From assembly GCF_900129905.1 (NCBI RefSeq), contig NZ_FQXG01000002.1, forward strand, positions 1-64,000: DNA of 64,000 nt, in the 5' to 3' direction. The translations under genes and the position numbers were made by a program. The notes beneath the pieces are model-generated. The model was given only the letters and a program-made list of their open reading frames with translations, searched no databases and was not told the DNA's origin. Each line of letters begins with the position of its first letter. Position 1 is the first letter of the stretch. The stretch is from Ferrimonas marina. Lineage in GTDB: Bacteria > Pseudomonadota > Gammaproteobacteria > Enterobacterales > Shewanellaceae. Shown here piece after piece: positions 34,005 to 45,000 of the stretch.

Positions 34005-35651
34005 ATGGAAAAAGGGATCCAGGCGGAAAAGGTCAAGGAGGGGCTGCAGGCTATCGAGCCTGCCCCAACCGTGGCCCGCGGCAGCCAGGCCCGGGCGCAA
34101 AGCTGGGGCAGCCTGGGTTTCTGGCTGTGCCTGCCCCTGTTTGCCATCGCCTACACCCAGGCCCCGTTTTTCTCCTCAAATCAGCACCACTACTTCCTTC
34201 GCGGCATCGCCCAAAGCGGTGAGGGCTACCTGACCCAGGATTGGCTGGCCAACACCGTTGATACCTCGCCACTGTTTACCGCGCTTATCCAAGTCACCGA
34301 GTCGGCCTTTGCTGGCTACTCGGTGCTGGCCTACGCCTTCTACTACATCGTACTCAGCATGGTGTTTCTTTACGCCAGTGTGGGCATCGCCGTACGCACC
34401 TGGAAGATGGAGCAGCAAAGCAGTGCCATTTGGGCCCTGGCGCTGGCCCTCACCATTTTGCTGTCTTACCCCTTCGAGATGCTCAGTAAGACGGTGATTG
34501 GGATGGACATCGGCTACCACCTTGAAGAGGGGGTCGCCAAACAGTACCTGCTGGATGGGCTGCTTCAGCCCTCCACCTTCGGGGTGTTCCTGCTGCTGTC
34601 GGTGTACTTCACCCTGAGCCACAAGTGGGCGGGGGCCGTATTGGCCGGCGCCTTTGCTGCCATCGTTCACCCCAGCTACCTGCTGCCGGCGGCTGTACTC
34701 ACCCTGTTTTCGATGATCCAGGCCCTGCGCCATACCCGCTCACTGAGCTTCACCTTCTGGCTCGGCACCCTCAGCCTGGTGCTGGTGCTACCCGTGGTGC
34801 TCTATAACCTCAGCACCTTCTCCGCCACCTCGGAATCGATAAAAAGCGAAGCCTACCGCATCCTGGTCACCGACCGACTGGCTCACCATGCGATGATCAC
34901 CACCTGGCTCAACAAGACCGTGGTGATCAAGGTTGGCCTGGTGTGCCTGGCGCTGTACCTGACCCGCCACCGCCCGGTTTGCCTGGTGCTGGCGCTGGGG
35001 TTCGGCTGGGCCGTGGTAGGCACCGCCGCCCAGTATGTGACAGGCAGCCACTTCCTCGCCCTGCTGTTCCCCTGGCGTATCTCGGTGGCGCTGGTTCCGC
35101 TGGCATCGGTATTGATCATTGGTGCCGCCATCGCCTGGCTGGAACGCAGCCGGGTCTGGGTGCCCCAAGCCGGTCAGGTACTGAAGACCACCGCCATGGT
35201 GGCCATGGTCACCCTGCTTTTCAGTGGCACCTATTTCCAGCTGGCCAGGCTCACCGCCCACGAGATGGACGACGTTCAGGGCATCATCAAACACGCTAAA
35301 TCGATTCGCTCGCCAGGCCAGCTCTACGTGGTGCCAAGACAGGTGGAGGGGCTGCGACTGGGGGCCGGGGTACCGGTGTGGGCAGATTACAAATCCCTGC
35401 CCTACAAGGACATCGACGTCATCACCTGGAACACCCGGTTAAAGCAGAGTGAGGCCTTGTATCGCTCCACCCCGGAAAACGCCTGTGACAACCTCAAGCA
35501 GGTGTTGGCCACCACCCCGGTGACCCACGTCATCCTGCCTGCGGCGGACAGCTGGCAACAATGCCCGGGCACTGAGCTGTTGTACCAGGACAGCTACTAC
35601 ATGCTGGTGCAGGACAGCAGCAAATCGCTGGGACTGGTGACCGCCAACTGA
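34005..35651 (+). CDS. Large multi-pass membrane protein of unknown function, possible GT-C glycosyltransferase
   Basis: 548 residues. After a soluble N-terminus of about 40 residues there are roughly ten to twelve membrane helices, then a C-terminal soluble domain of about 120 residues (IIKHAKSIRSPGQLYVVPRQ and onwards). The first periplasmic loop has conserved-looking polar residues (NQHHYFLRGIAQSGEGYLTQ). The layout of helices plus C-terminal domain resembles GT-C lipid-sugar-dependent transferases, but I cannot assign a family. The start at 34005 follows a weak GACGGGAC site. It closes the cluster and is the best candidate for the transferase that uses the lipid-linked sugar. Confidence 0.65.
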   Translation: MEKGIQAEKVKEGLQAIEPAPTVARGSQARAQSWGSLGFWLCLPLFAIAYTQAPFFSSNQHHYFLRGIAQSGEGYLTQDWLANTVDTSPLFTALIQVTESAFAGYSVLAYAFYYIVLSMVFLYASVGIAVRTWKMEQQSSAIWALALALTILLSYPFEMLSKTVIGMDIGYHLEEGVAKQYLLDGLLQPSTFGVFLLLSVYFTLSHKWAGAVLAGAFAAIVHPSYLLPAAVLTLFSMIQALRHTRSLSFTFWLGTLSLVLVLPVVLYNLSTFSATSESIKSEAYRILVTDRLAHHAMITTWLNKTVVIKVGLVCLALYLTRHRPVCLVLALGFGWAVVGTAAQYVTGSHFLALLFPWRISVALVPLASVLIIGAAIAWLERSRVWVPQAGQVLKTTAMVAMVTLLFSGTYFQLARLTAHEMDDVQGIIKHAKSIRSPGQLYVVPRQVEGLRLGAGVPVWADYKSLPYKDIDVITWNTRLKQSEALYRSTPENACDNLKQVLATTPVTHVILPAADSWQQCPGTELLYQDSYYMLVQDSSKSLGLVTAN

Positions 35652-35752
35652 CGCCCTCTCTCAAATCCCGCCTCGAGCGCCTCGCGTTAACACCCGATAG
35701 TCTAGGCCCTTCAGCCCCGTCCAATCACCTTTGTCCAATCACCCTTGCCCGT

Positions 35753-36751
35753 TCAACCCTGCTTAGAGGTCAGCAATGCCTTGCGCTCTGACGAACTAAG
35801 GAACGCTGCCTCAACGCCATTGCGCTGCAACTGGCGGATCTGCTCAGCGCTGAGGCCCGCCTTGGGTGCCTGCACCTGGTACTCGTAGCCCAGTTCAATC
35901 CCCTCCACCGCAGGATCATCGGTGTTCAGGGTCGCCAGCACACCCGCCTCCAGGAACGCCTTAACCGGATGCTGATCAAGCGAGGCCACGGTACTGGTTT
36001 GCAGATTGGAAGTCAGGCAGCTCTCCACCACGATGCGGTGCTTGGCCATGTACTCCAGCAGAGACGGGTCTTCAATGGCCTTCACGCCATGGCCAATACG
36101 CTGGGCGCCCAATGCCTCGATGGCATGCCAGACGTTTTGCGCGCCACCGGCCTCGCCGGCGTGCACGGTGATCTGCAGGCCCGCATCCCGGGCCTGGGCA
36201 AAGTGAGACTCAAACAGATGGCCCGGTTGACCCAACTCATCGCCGGCCAGGTCCAGCGCCACCAGTCGCTGGCGAAACGCCAGGCAGGCCTCCAGCTCCC
36301 GTTGGCAGGCCTCAACCCCAAAGGTGCGGCTGAGGATCCCGATCAGGTTGGCCTTGACCGGCAGGTTGCGCTGGCCACGCTCCACCCCGTCGATCACCGC
36401 CTCAATCACCCCTTCCATCGGCAGGCCATGGCTCATTGCCATGTAGTGCGGCGAGAAGCGCAACTCGGCGTAATCGATGCCGGCACGGGCCAAATCTTCC
36501 ATGTTTTCATAGGCCACCCGGTTCACCGCATCCAGATCCCCCAGCACCTTGATGCCCCAATCCAGCTTGGCCAGGAACTGCATCAGGTCCGGCTCATTGC
36601 CGGTGATCTGAACATGGGGGGTTAACCCAACCAGGTCTGCGGCGGGTAGCGCAACATTATGGCGTCGTGCCAGCTCCAGGATCGTTTGTGCCCGAACGTT
36701 ACCATCGAGATGACGATGGAGGTCCACCAGGGGCAAAGTGGCGTCGATCAT
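35753..36751 (-). CDS. add: Adenosine deaminase
   Basis: This 332-residue enzyme has the metal and catalytic motifs in order: [20 protein letters not shown] near the N-terminus, TVHAGEAGG near residue 195, [19 protein letters not shown] near residue 265 and [10 protein letters not shown] near residue 290. It converts adenosine to inosine in the cytosol. The ATG at 36751 has AAGGAG six bases upstream, so the longer frame to 36799 is not used. The length matches E. coli Add. Confidence 0.94.
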   Translation of the reverse strand: MIDATLPLVDLHRHLDGNVRAQTILELARRHNVALPAADLVGLTPHVQITGNEPDLMQFLAKLDWGIKVLGDLDAVNRVAYENMEDLARAGIDYAELRFSPHYMAMSHGLPMEGVIEAVIDGVERGQRNLPVKANLIGILSRTFGVEACQRELEACLAFRQRLVALDLAGDELGQPGHLFESHFAQARDAGLQITVHAGEAGGAQNVWHAIEALGAQRIGHGVKAIEDPSLLEYMAKHRIVVESCLTSNLQTSTVASLDQHPVKAFLEAGVLATLNTDDPAVEGIELGYEYQVQAPKAGLSAEQIRQLQRNGVEAAFLSSSERKALLTSKQG

Positions 36752-36833
36752 GTCTCGCTCCTTGTCGCTGTTGTTGCTCTGATTTGGGGCCGCAAGCATA
36801 CGCCTAAGTTTCTCAGAGTAAAGGGCTAATAAG

Positions 36834-38621
36834 TCATTTCACCGACTCATTGGCGGTTCGTTGCTCAGTTGTCCCCTCGGCGATCAGCTGCAGCTCCGCC
36901 AGTTCACGATAGAGGGGGTCTTGTTGCAGCAACTGCTGGTGGTTGCCGATGGCACGGATCTGCCCTCGCTCCATCATCACCAGCCGGTCGGCATTAGCCA
37001 CCGTGGCCAGGCGATGGGCGATGATCAAACAGGTACGCCCCGCCATCAACTGCTCCAGCGCCTGCTGCACCTTAACCTCATTGGCGGCATCCAGCGCCGA
37101 GGTGGCCTCATCCAAAAGCAGTACAGGTCGGTCTGCCAGCAGTGCCCGGGCAATGGCGATGCGCTGCTTCTGCCCGCCGGAGAGGCGTACGCCCCGCTCC
37201 CCCAGCTCGCTGTCCCAGCCTTGGGGCAACTGATCGATAAACTCACTGACCTGGGCGGCATCGCAGGCGGCGGCTACCTCGGCATCACTGGCTCCGGGCC
37301 GGCCGCACCGCACGTTGTCTCGCAGGGTGCCGGCGAAGATCACCGGCTCCTGGGCAACCCAGGCAAACTGCTGACGCCAGACCTTGGGGTCACATAGCGC
37401 AGCATCGACGCCGTCCAGCCGCAACTGGCCCTGCTGTGGCAGGTAAAAACGCTTAAGCAGCTGAAACAGCGTGCTCTTTCCTGCACCACTGGGCCCCACC
37501 AGTGCCACCCGTTCACCGGGTTCAATCGCCAGGTTAAATTCGCTCAGCACCGGTCGCTTGGGCGCGCTGGGATAGGCAAAGGTGATGGCATCAAAGCTGA
37601 GGGCACCACGCAGTGGCTGGGGCAGCGGCACCGGCTGTGCCGGTACCGGGATCTCAGTGCGCTCCGCCATCAGCTCCCGCAGCCGTTCACTGGCCCCGGC
37701 GGCTTTCTGGATCTCGCCGATCACCTCGCTGATGGTGGCCACCGCACCGGCCACCAGCACCGCGTAAAACAGGAAGGCGGTCAGCTCGCCGGCGCTGATC
37801 CGGCCAGCCATCACATCCAGGGCGCCGGCCCAGCTGACCAGGGTGATGGCACTGACCGACAGGATCATCACCGCCGCAATCAGGCCCGAGCGATAGCGGA
37901 TACGGCGCTGGGCAGCGCTCATCACCGCCTCAACCCGATCGCCGAAGCGGTCGTTATTCTGGCCTTCCAGGCCATAGGCCTGAACAGTCTGGATCTCGTG
38001 CAGGGTCTCGTCGATGTCGGCGCCCATGTCCGCCACCCGGTCCTGGCTGGTGCGGGCCAGCCGACGCACCCGGCGGCCAAAGAAGAAAATGGGGCCCAGC
38101 ACCACCGGCACCGCCAGCAGTACCCAGGCGGTCAGCTTAACGCTGGTAAAGGCCATCATCAGGATCCCGCCTATCAGGGTCAGGCCGGAGCGCAGTGCCA
38201 TGGACAGGCTCATCCCCACCACGGTCTGCAACACCGTGGTATCGGCGGTGAAGCGGGAGATCACCTCGCCGGTGCGGCTGGTGTCGTAGAAGGTGGGCGA
38301 CAGGGTAAGCAAATGTTCGAACACCTGGGTGCGGATATCGGCGCTGACCCGCTCACCCAGCCAGGTCATCAGGTAGAAGCGGAAGAACACCGCGACGCCG
38401 CCGACCAGATTGATCCACAAAACCAGGATCATGGCCCGGTTCAGCGCCGCCACCTCACCGCTGAGAAAACCCTGGTCCACCAGCAGGCGTACCCCCTGCC
38501 CTAGCAAAAGCCAGGCACCAGAGCCCACCGCCAGGGCGGTTAGGGCGGCCAATACCCGCCAACGATAGGGCCTGAGAAACCCCCACAACCAGGGGATAAC
38601 CCCTTTTTCCCGTCCCTGCAT
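36834..38621 (-). CDS. ABC transporter half-exporter (membrane domain plus ATPase)
   Basis: 595 residues. Six membrane helices (about 15-310) precede an ATPase domain with Walker [15 protein letters not shown] near residue 380, signature [16 protein letters not shown] near residue 485 and Walker [13 protein letters not shown] near residue 510. It probably works as a homodimer. The substrate is unknown; the family includes lipid and multidrug exporters of the MsbA/BmrA kind. It is 82 bases upstream of adenosine deaminase and may be transcribed with it. Confidence 0.9.
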   Translation of the reverse strand: MQGREKGVIPWLWGFLRPYRWRVLAALTALAVGSGAWLLLGQGVRLLVDQGFLSGEVAALNRAMILVLWINLVGGVAVFFRFYLMTWLGERVSADIRTQVFEHLLTLSPTFYDTSRTGEVISRFTADTTVLQTVVGMSLSMALRSGLTLIGGILMMAFTSVKLTAWVLLAVPVVLGPIFFFGRRVRRLARTSQDRVADMGADIDETLHEIQTVQAYGLEGQNNDRFGDRVEAVMSAAQRRIRYRSGLIAAVMILSVSAITLVSWAGALDVMAGRISAGELTAFLFYAVLVAGAVATISEVIGEIQKAAGASERLRELMAERTEIPVPAQPVPLPQPLRGALSFDAITFAYPSAPKRPVLSEFNLAIEPGERVALVGPSGAGKSTLFQLLKRFYLPQQGQLRLDGVDAALCDPKVWRQQFAWVAQEPVIFAGTLRDNVRCGRPGASDAEVAAACDAAQVSEFIDQLPQGWDSELGERGVRLSGGQKQRIAIARALLADRPVLLLDEATSALDAANEVKVQQALEQLMAGRTCLIIAHRLATVANADRLVMMERGQIRAIGNHQQLLQQDPLYRELAELQLIAEGTTEQRTANESVK

Positions 38622-38690
38622 TCCTCGCCTTTACTGGGCTTCGCGTTTCCCTCCAAGCTGGCGTAAAGACCGGGCAAATGCAAGGCAGAA

Positions 38691-38713
38691 AAAAGGCGGC
38701 CCTAAGGCCGCCT
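38691..38713 (-). terminator. Terminator after TonB receptor 1
   Basis: AGGCGGCC (38694-38701) pairs with GGCCGCCT (38706-38713), with loop CTAA, followed by a T-run on the minus strand. It lies 20 bases past the stop at 38733. Confidence 0.88.
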
Positions 38714-38732
38714 CAGTCTCTACTGGAGGGCT

Positions 38733-41700
38733 TTAGAAGTTGTAACGCAGCCCCAGCTTGATCTGCCAGGCAGACTCGCTGACGTTGTAGGTGTTCCAGT
38801 TATCCGTCTCCAGTCCATCCTGGCCAAAGGGCACGGCGTAGGTGTACTGCTCAGTCTCCACGTCGTAGTCGTAATCCACCAGGATCTTGGAGTTGAAGCT
38901 CTGGGTGCGTACCTGACCCCAGTCCTCGTTCAGCAGGTTAAGCACGTTCTTGATGTCCAGATAGGCCAGGAAGCGATGCTCCTTGGCAAAGCCCGGCAGC
39001 TCCTGGGTAAAGCGGAAGTCCAGCTGGGAAACCCAGGGCTGGGTACCTGTCCCCTTGGCACCGTAGCCACCGGCATAGCCGGCCAGACCCGCGGCGTTAA
39101 CCGCCTCCATCAGCGCGTCATAGGTCAGACCGTCGGCGTAAGCCACGGCCGGGTCATCGGCGCCGGTGGGGATGTAGGGCAGGTAGTAGTCGGAATCATC
39201 CAGGTCCGGTTGGTCGCCCAGATCGCCATCCCGGAACGCCCCCAGGGTGTAGGTGATAGGCTGACCACTGCGACGCTCCCAGAACAGGTTGAAGGTGGAG
39301 GCGTAGCCGTCAACAAACTCGGTCTCGTAGCCCAGGGTCAGCACCCAGCGGTGCTCCACCTCGTAGTGGCCACGGCCGAGGGTATCGGCGTTGCGATCCA
39401 GCCCCACTGGGGTGAACTGGTAGTTGGAGATCGCCCGGCTGGAGGTGGCCTGGTTGCCCTCTTCGATGTCGGTGTTGGTGTAGGAGGTGCTGAAACGGAA
39501 TCCGCTCTCCCATTCCTTGGACATAGTGAAGGACCACACTTTGTTACTGCCGGTGTCGTCGGCGTTGGTCATCAACAGATCGTAGCGATCGGTGCCCACC
39601 TCACCGGTGAGGTAGTCCACGGTCTGGTAGACGGTACGGCCACCGGGGGTGGTGCCGATGGGCTCCCGTGCCAGCTCGCGCCAGGCAACGGCATTCTCCT
39701 GGTCGATGTAGAGGTACTCGGTACCGAAGTACCAGTCTTCACCCAGGTAGGGCAGATCGGTGATGTAATCCAACGCCAGGTTGTAACGCCAGTCCGAGGG
39801 CAGCTCGAAGTTGGGGTCCAGCGCATCCACGTTGCCATCGCCGGGCACCAGGCTGTCCATCACCTCTTGCGGTACCACGGTGGGGTTGGCACCGGAGAGG
39901 AACTCATCGGTGTTACGAGCCGAGACCAGGGTCACGCCATCGTTGGTGAAGCTGTTACCCAGCCAGACGTTGGGCTTGCCACCGGAGAAGCGCCCTACCC
40001 CACCACGCAGCTGCAGGCTGGGGGTCAGTTGCCACTTAAAGCCCACCCGGGGCAGCCAGATATCCAGGCCGTCCAGGGTGGCGTCGTTGCCAAAGCCGTA
40101 GCGCTGAACAAAGTTGTCGTTCAGGGTGGGCTTGTCGCTGCTGTCGAAGCGTTCATAGCGTACCCCGGCCATCAGTTCGATATCGGGGGTGACAGTCCAG
40201 ACATCTTCCAGGAAAAACGCGTTGGTCTGGGTGTTGTAATCCGCTGCCGCGTCCGCCGGAACATTGGTGTAGGCGTTGCGGTAGTTGAAGCGGGCCGCTT
40301 CGCCATTGGCGAAATCGTCAATGGAATCGAACTCCCAGGTGCCCAGGGAGCTTTCCACAAACAGGTTAAACACATCCAGGTCGTTGTACTGCCAACCAAA
40401 GCCGATCTGGTGATCCCCAAGCAGGTAGGTCCCCGCCAGGCGCACCTCCAGATTCTGGTTCTCCAGCTCGTTGGCATGGCGGAACTGCTCGGTACCCAAA
40501 CGAACCTCACCACCGTCGGTGCGCACGTACACCTGGCCCATGCCGGACGGTGTGGTGGGAGCCACGGTGGAGGTCACGTCCTTGTAGGAGATCCGCGCCT
40601 CGGTGGAGAAGTCGTCGTTCCAGTCACTGAAGAACTGCAGGGAGTAGCCCTTGAGGGTCTCCTTTTTGTCGTACCAGTAGCTGGACAGCGGCAGACGGTC
40701 ATCGCGGCCGTTCTCGTTGCGGGTGTCGTTGGACTCGGCGAACTGGTAGGTAAAGGCCGCCCGGTGGGCGTCGCTGATGTTCCAATCCAGCTTGGCCAGC
40801 ACCTTCTCATCCTTCTCCTCCAGCCCCGTGCCCCAGGTGCCGGCGTTGGCGCCGTACACCTCGTTAGCAATGCGGATGATCTCGTTGGCATCGTCCAGGG
40901 TGACGTTAGACTCGTTGGCCAGGCCCGAGCCCGCGGGGCCCCAGGTGGCATTACGGGGTGACTCGAAGTTCTCGTAGGAGCCGAAGAAGAACAGCTTGTC
41001 CTTCACCAGCGGGAAGCCGATGCTACCGCCGTAGCTGGTCTCCTCGAAATCCTGCTCAATCTTGCTGCCATCGATGGGGTCTTTGCCATCGCCGGCCAGG
41101 TTGTCACCGGTGTACTCGTAGAATACCGAGCCGGTGAGATCGTTGGTGCCGGACTTGGTCACCGCGTTGATCTGGGCGCCGGAGAAGCCGCCGTAGCGGG
41201 GCGAGAACGGGGTGGTGTTCAGCGCCACCTGCTCAATCGCCTCCAGCGAAATGGGGCTGCGCTGGGTGGGGTAGCCGTTGCCGTTGAGGCCAAAGTCATC
41301 GTTCTGGCCAATGCCGTCCACCAGCAGAGTGTTGAACTTGGGATTGAGGCCGGCCACCGTAAAGGAGCCGACGTCGTCGTTGAGCAGCACCGCAAAGGGG
41401 TTTTGCCGCACGATCTCCTTGATGTCGCGATTGATGGCGGCAGTCTGGGCGATGTCGCGCTCGCCGTACTCGCTGTTGGAGCCGGCCTGACGGAAGGCGG
41501 AGCGGCTGCCGTACACGGTGATCCGCTCCAGTGCCTGCTGGCTTTGCAGCTGGGAGCTGAAGCGCAGGGTTTCACCCAGGTTGAGGTAGATCCCCTCGCG
41601 GTAGTCATCAGCGTACTGGTCGGAATCCACCACCACGGTGTAGGGACCGCCGACGCGCAGACCACGGGCAACGAAGGCGCCCTTATCGTTGACGTTCAGC

Positions 41701-41888
41701 TCGGTCACGGTACCGGAGGGCTGGTGAATGATGGTGATGCTGGCGTCGGTGACCGGCTGGCCATCCGGACCAACAATGCTGCCGCGCAGGCTCGAGGTGG
41801 TTTCGTTGGCGATGGCTGACCCGGCCATCCCCAGCGACAAAGCCAGTGCCACGGCAACGCGGCTCGGCTTCAGGTTGTTAACGTTCAT
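38733..41888 (-). CDS. Oar-like TonB-dependent outer membrane receptor 1
   Basis: 1051 residues. A signal peptide (MNVNNLKPSRVAVALALSLG, then cleavage near AIA) is followed by a carboxypeptidase-regulatory-like beta-sandwich (about 30-115). Then come a plug domain (about 125-240, with NPKFNTLLVDGIGQNDDFGL) and a large 22-strand barrel ending in Phe. Oar-type receptors import or export large substrates such as peptides. The start at 41888 has AGGGA at good spacing. It is a close paralogue of the next gene upstream, with matching segments throughout the N-terminal half. Confidence 0.9.
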   Translation of the reverse strand: MNVNNLKPSRVAVALALSLGMAGSAIANETTSSLRGSIVGPDGQPVTDASITIIHQPSGTVTELNVNDKGAFVARGLRVGGPYTVVVDSDQYADDYREGIYLNLGETLRFSSQLQSQQALERITVYGSRSAFRQAGSNSEYGERDIAQTAAINRDIKEIVRQNPFAVLLNDDVGSFTVAGLNPKFNTLLVDGIGQNDDFGLNGNGYPTQRSPISLEAIEQVALNTTPFSPRYGGFSGAQINAVTKSGTNDLTGSVFYEYTGDNLAGDGKDPIDGSKIEQDFEETSYGGSIGFPLVKDKLFFFGSYENFESPRNATWGPAGSGLANESNVTLDDANEIIRIANEVYGANAGTWGTGLEEKDEKVLAKLDWNISDAHRAAFTYQFAESNDTRNENGRDDRLPLSSYWYDKKETLKGYSLQFFSDWNDDFSTEARISYKDVTSTVAPTTPSGMGQVYVRTDGGEVRLGTEQFRHANELENQNLEVRLAGTYLLGDHQIGFGWQYNDLDVFNLFVESSLGTWEFDSIDDFANGEAARFNYRNAYTNVPADAAADYNTQTNAFFLEDVWTVTPDIELMAGVRYERFDSSDKPTLNDNFVQRYGFGNDATLDGLDIWLPRVGFKWQLTPSLQLRGGVGRFSGGKPNVWLGNSFTNDGVTLVSARNTDEFLSGANPTVVPQEVMDSLVPGDGNVDALDPNFELPSDWRYNLALDYITDLPYLGEDWYFGTEYLYIDQENAVAWRELAREPIGTTPGGRTVYQTVDYLTGEVGTDRYDLLMTNADDTGSNKVWSFTMSKEWESGFRFSTSYTNTDIEEGNQATSSRAISNYQFTPVGLDRNADTLGRGHYEVEHRWVLTLGYETEFVDGYASTFNLFWERRSGQPITYTLGAFRDGDLGDQPDLDDSDYYLPYIPTGADDPAVAYADGLTYDALMEAVNAAGLAGYAGGYGAKGTGTQPWVSQLDFRFTQELPGFAKEHRFLAYLDIKNVLNLLNEDWGQVRTQSFNSKILVDYDYDVETEQYTYAVPFGQDGLETDNWNTYNVSESAWQIKLGLRYNF

Positions 41889-42040
41889 TAGGATTTCCCT
41901 TTCAAAAGCGAACTTTTTGTTCTGTGTGCGCTCATACGTCGCGCGCATAGAGTAGAAACCCCCGGTTACACCATTGTTTCACATATGATTTTTTATCCCT
42001 GCCGTGTAAAGTTGGCGACACGCCCGAAACCAGAGACACA

Positions 42041-42070
42041 AAAAAGCCGACCCCTCGGGGTCGGCTTTTT
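42041..42070. terminator. Strong bidirectional terminator between the two Oar-like receptors
   Basis: A perfect 14-bp inverted repeat, AAAAAGCCGACCCC (42041-42054) with GGGGTCGGCTTTTT (42057-42070), has A/T tracts on both sides. It ends receptor 2 transcription on the minus strand, so receptor 1 needs its own promoter. Confidence 0.9.
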
Positions 42071-42084
42071 AATTAATGCTGTGC

Positions 42085-45000
42085 TTAGAAGCGGTAGCGA
42101 ACACCCAACTTCATCTGCCAGCGTGAGGAGTTCACATCGATGGTATCGTAATCACGGGTATCCATGATTACCCCATCCGGGTTCGGGAAGGCCGGGCGGT
42201 AGGTCAACACGTCGTTTGCGGCATCGTAGGAGAAGTCCACCAGTTCCTTGGTACCGTAATTTACGTACTTATCCAGGCCCCAGTCGCTGTTGAGCAGGTT
42301 CAGCACGTTCACAATATCAAAGTACAGCTCACCACGGTGGCCCTTCATGAAGCCCGGGATCTGCTGAGTAAAGCGCAGGTCCAGGGTGTGTACCCAGGGG
42401 CTTTCAGCCGCACCTTTCTCAGCATAACCTCCGGCGTACTTGCCCAGCCCCAGTTCGTCGATCGCGTCGAAGAACTCATCCGCCGTCAAGCCACCGTCAA
42501 AGACCACACGACCGGCATCCACATCTTCCTGAGTCGGAATGTAGGCCAGGTAGGAGTTGGCGCTTTGGAAGCGAGACTGATCGCCGTACTCACCGTTTCG
42601 GTAGGAGCTATAGACATAGCTGTATGGGTTGCCGCTGCGACCTTCGTAGAACAGGTTCACACCGGTGTTGTAGCCGGAGAACAGTTCAACGTCATAACCG
42701 AAGTTGACCACGATACGGTGCGGAACGGAGTAGTGGCTCGGACCACGAACCGGGCTGTTACGATCTTCCGCTACCATGGGGTACATGTAGCTGGAGTGCG
42801 GGGTGCTGGAGGTACCGCTGTTGACGTTCTGCACATCAGAGTAGGTGTAGGAGGAGGAGAAGCGGATGCCGTTATCCCACTCTTTGCTCAGACCCAGGGT
42901 CACATTGTGGCTGTAACCATCGATATCGGAGTTGGTCAGCATGATATCGTAGTGATCGCCATAGGGCAGGTCGTAGATGATACGACCGGTGAAATCCCGC
43001 TTGCCGGTATCTTCACGGGCCAGGTCGACCCAGTGAACGCCATCCACGGTGCGGATGTAGATGTACTCCGCACCGAAGTACCAGTCATCACCCAGAGAAC
43101 CGAAGTCCAAAGAGGTATCCACACCGATGCTGGCACGCCAGTCGGAGGGCAGATCGAAGTCCGGGTCCAGAGACGCGGTTACGCCGTTGGGCTCCTGGCC
43201 TTCAATCAGGTCACGGGCCTGATCCGGCACGGACATGTCAAAGTTCCAGCTGTCATCCCAGCTGTAGACGTTGCCGTTGGCCACACCGGAGTTCTGGTAG
43301 CTGTTGGCGATCCACACGTTGGGCTGACCACCGCTGTATCGGCCGATACCACCCTTTAGGGTCACATCATCAGTCAGGGTGTAAGTCGCACCGATACGCG
43401 GCAGCACAATAACGTTGCCGTCCAGAGTTTCGGTGTTGTAGTAACCGTAGCGCTGGTAGAAGTTGTCGTTGGGCGTAATTGCACCGTCGACGCTGATGTG
43501 CTCAACACGAACACCGGCGGTCAAGCGCAGGTCGGCGGTTACATCCCACATGTCTTCCACGAAGAAGGCGGTGGTGTTCAGGTCAAAGTCGGCGACGTTG
43601 TCGTACAGGTTGCCAGTTGGCGAAGCGGCGAAGGTGAAGGAACCGACATTGCCCTGCTCAAAGTCAGCCACACTGTCGAAGCTCCAGTGGCCCAGCACGT
43701 CCTGGAAGTAGGCGTTGAACACGCTCAGTTTGTTGTACTGGATACCGGCAGTGATGTTGTGATCGCCAATTAGGTAATCGGCAACGAAACGCACCTCGAG
43801 GTTATCGGTTTCCAGCTCGTTCAGCTGACGAGAGCGCTCGGTACCAAAGTTCAGGTAGTCACCACTGTCAGTGCGAACGGAGAAAGAGCCGATGTTCAAC
43901 CGGTTGTAAGGGTTGGACCCTTTAAAAGTGTTCTTGTGAGACACCTTAAGATCGGTGGAGAACTCGTTGCTCCAGTCAGAGTACAGGCTCACAGCGTGGG
44001 CAGTCAGTTCCTGCACCTCATCGTAGGTGTAGGAAGAGAACGCAATGCCGCTGCTGTTGTTGGTGGCCTTGGTGACGTTACCCTTGGTTTGCTGGAAGGT
44101 ATAGCTGGCACGGTGATCGTCGGAGATGTTCCAGTCCAGCTTGGCCAGGATCTTCTCATCCTCTTCTACCGGCGCCACACCGACACCACCAATGTCCAGG
44201 CCACTGTAGCCCATGGCCGCAGCGTGCACGCGGTCGATATCTTCCTGGGTTACTCCAATCTCAATCGGCGCACCGGAGCCCTGGTGACCGTAGTCTGAGC
44301 TGGTGTCTGCTTCCCACTTCTCGTAGGAGCCGAAGAAGAACAGCTTGTCCTTGATCAGCGGCATCCCCAGGGTGAAGCCGTAGGTGTCTTCGCTAAACGG
44401 AGGGTTGCTCTTTTCACCGCTTTCCGGGTCTTTGAAGTCACCGGACAGGGAGTCACTGGTGGTCTCAAAGAACAGGGAGCCGGTCACTTCATTGGTACCG
44501 GACTTGGTGACCGCATTGAGCTGAGCACCGGAGAAGCCACCGTAACGGGCGGAGAAGGGGTTGATATTGACCTGCAACTGCTCAACCGCATCAATGGAGA
44601 TGGGGGAGCGCAGGGTCGGATAACCGTTATTGTTCAGACCAAAGTCATCGTTCTGCTGAATGCCGTCGACTACCAGGGAGTTGAACTTGGGGTTGGTACC
44701 AGCTACCACCATGGCGCCATCATTGCGGATGGTGACCAAAGGATTCTGACGAGCGACGTCCTTCAGGTCACGGTTGATGCCTGGAGCGTTGGCGATGTCC
44801 TGCTCGGAGAACTCGCTATTGGAGCCCACGGTGCGGTACGGCAGGGCAGAACCGGTCACCACGATGCGTTCCACATCGGAAGGGCTGCGCAGCTGCGAGC
44901 GCAGGTTGAAGGTCTCACCCAGGTTCAGCTGGATCCCTTCCTGGTAATCGTCCTGGTAGATCTCAGAATCGACGATCACGGTGTAAGGACCACCAACACG

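Noticed and set aside
38976-40961. Long plus-strand open frame (661 codons) inside the first Oar-like receptor gene
   Set aside because: It is antisense to a well-supported receptor. It arises from high GC and regular codon use, and its product has no recognisable domain.
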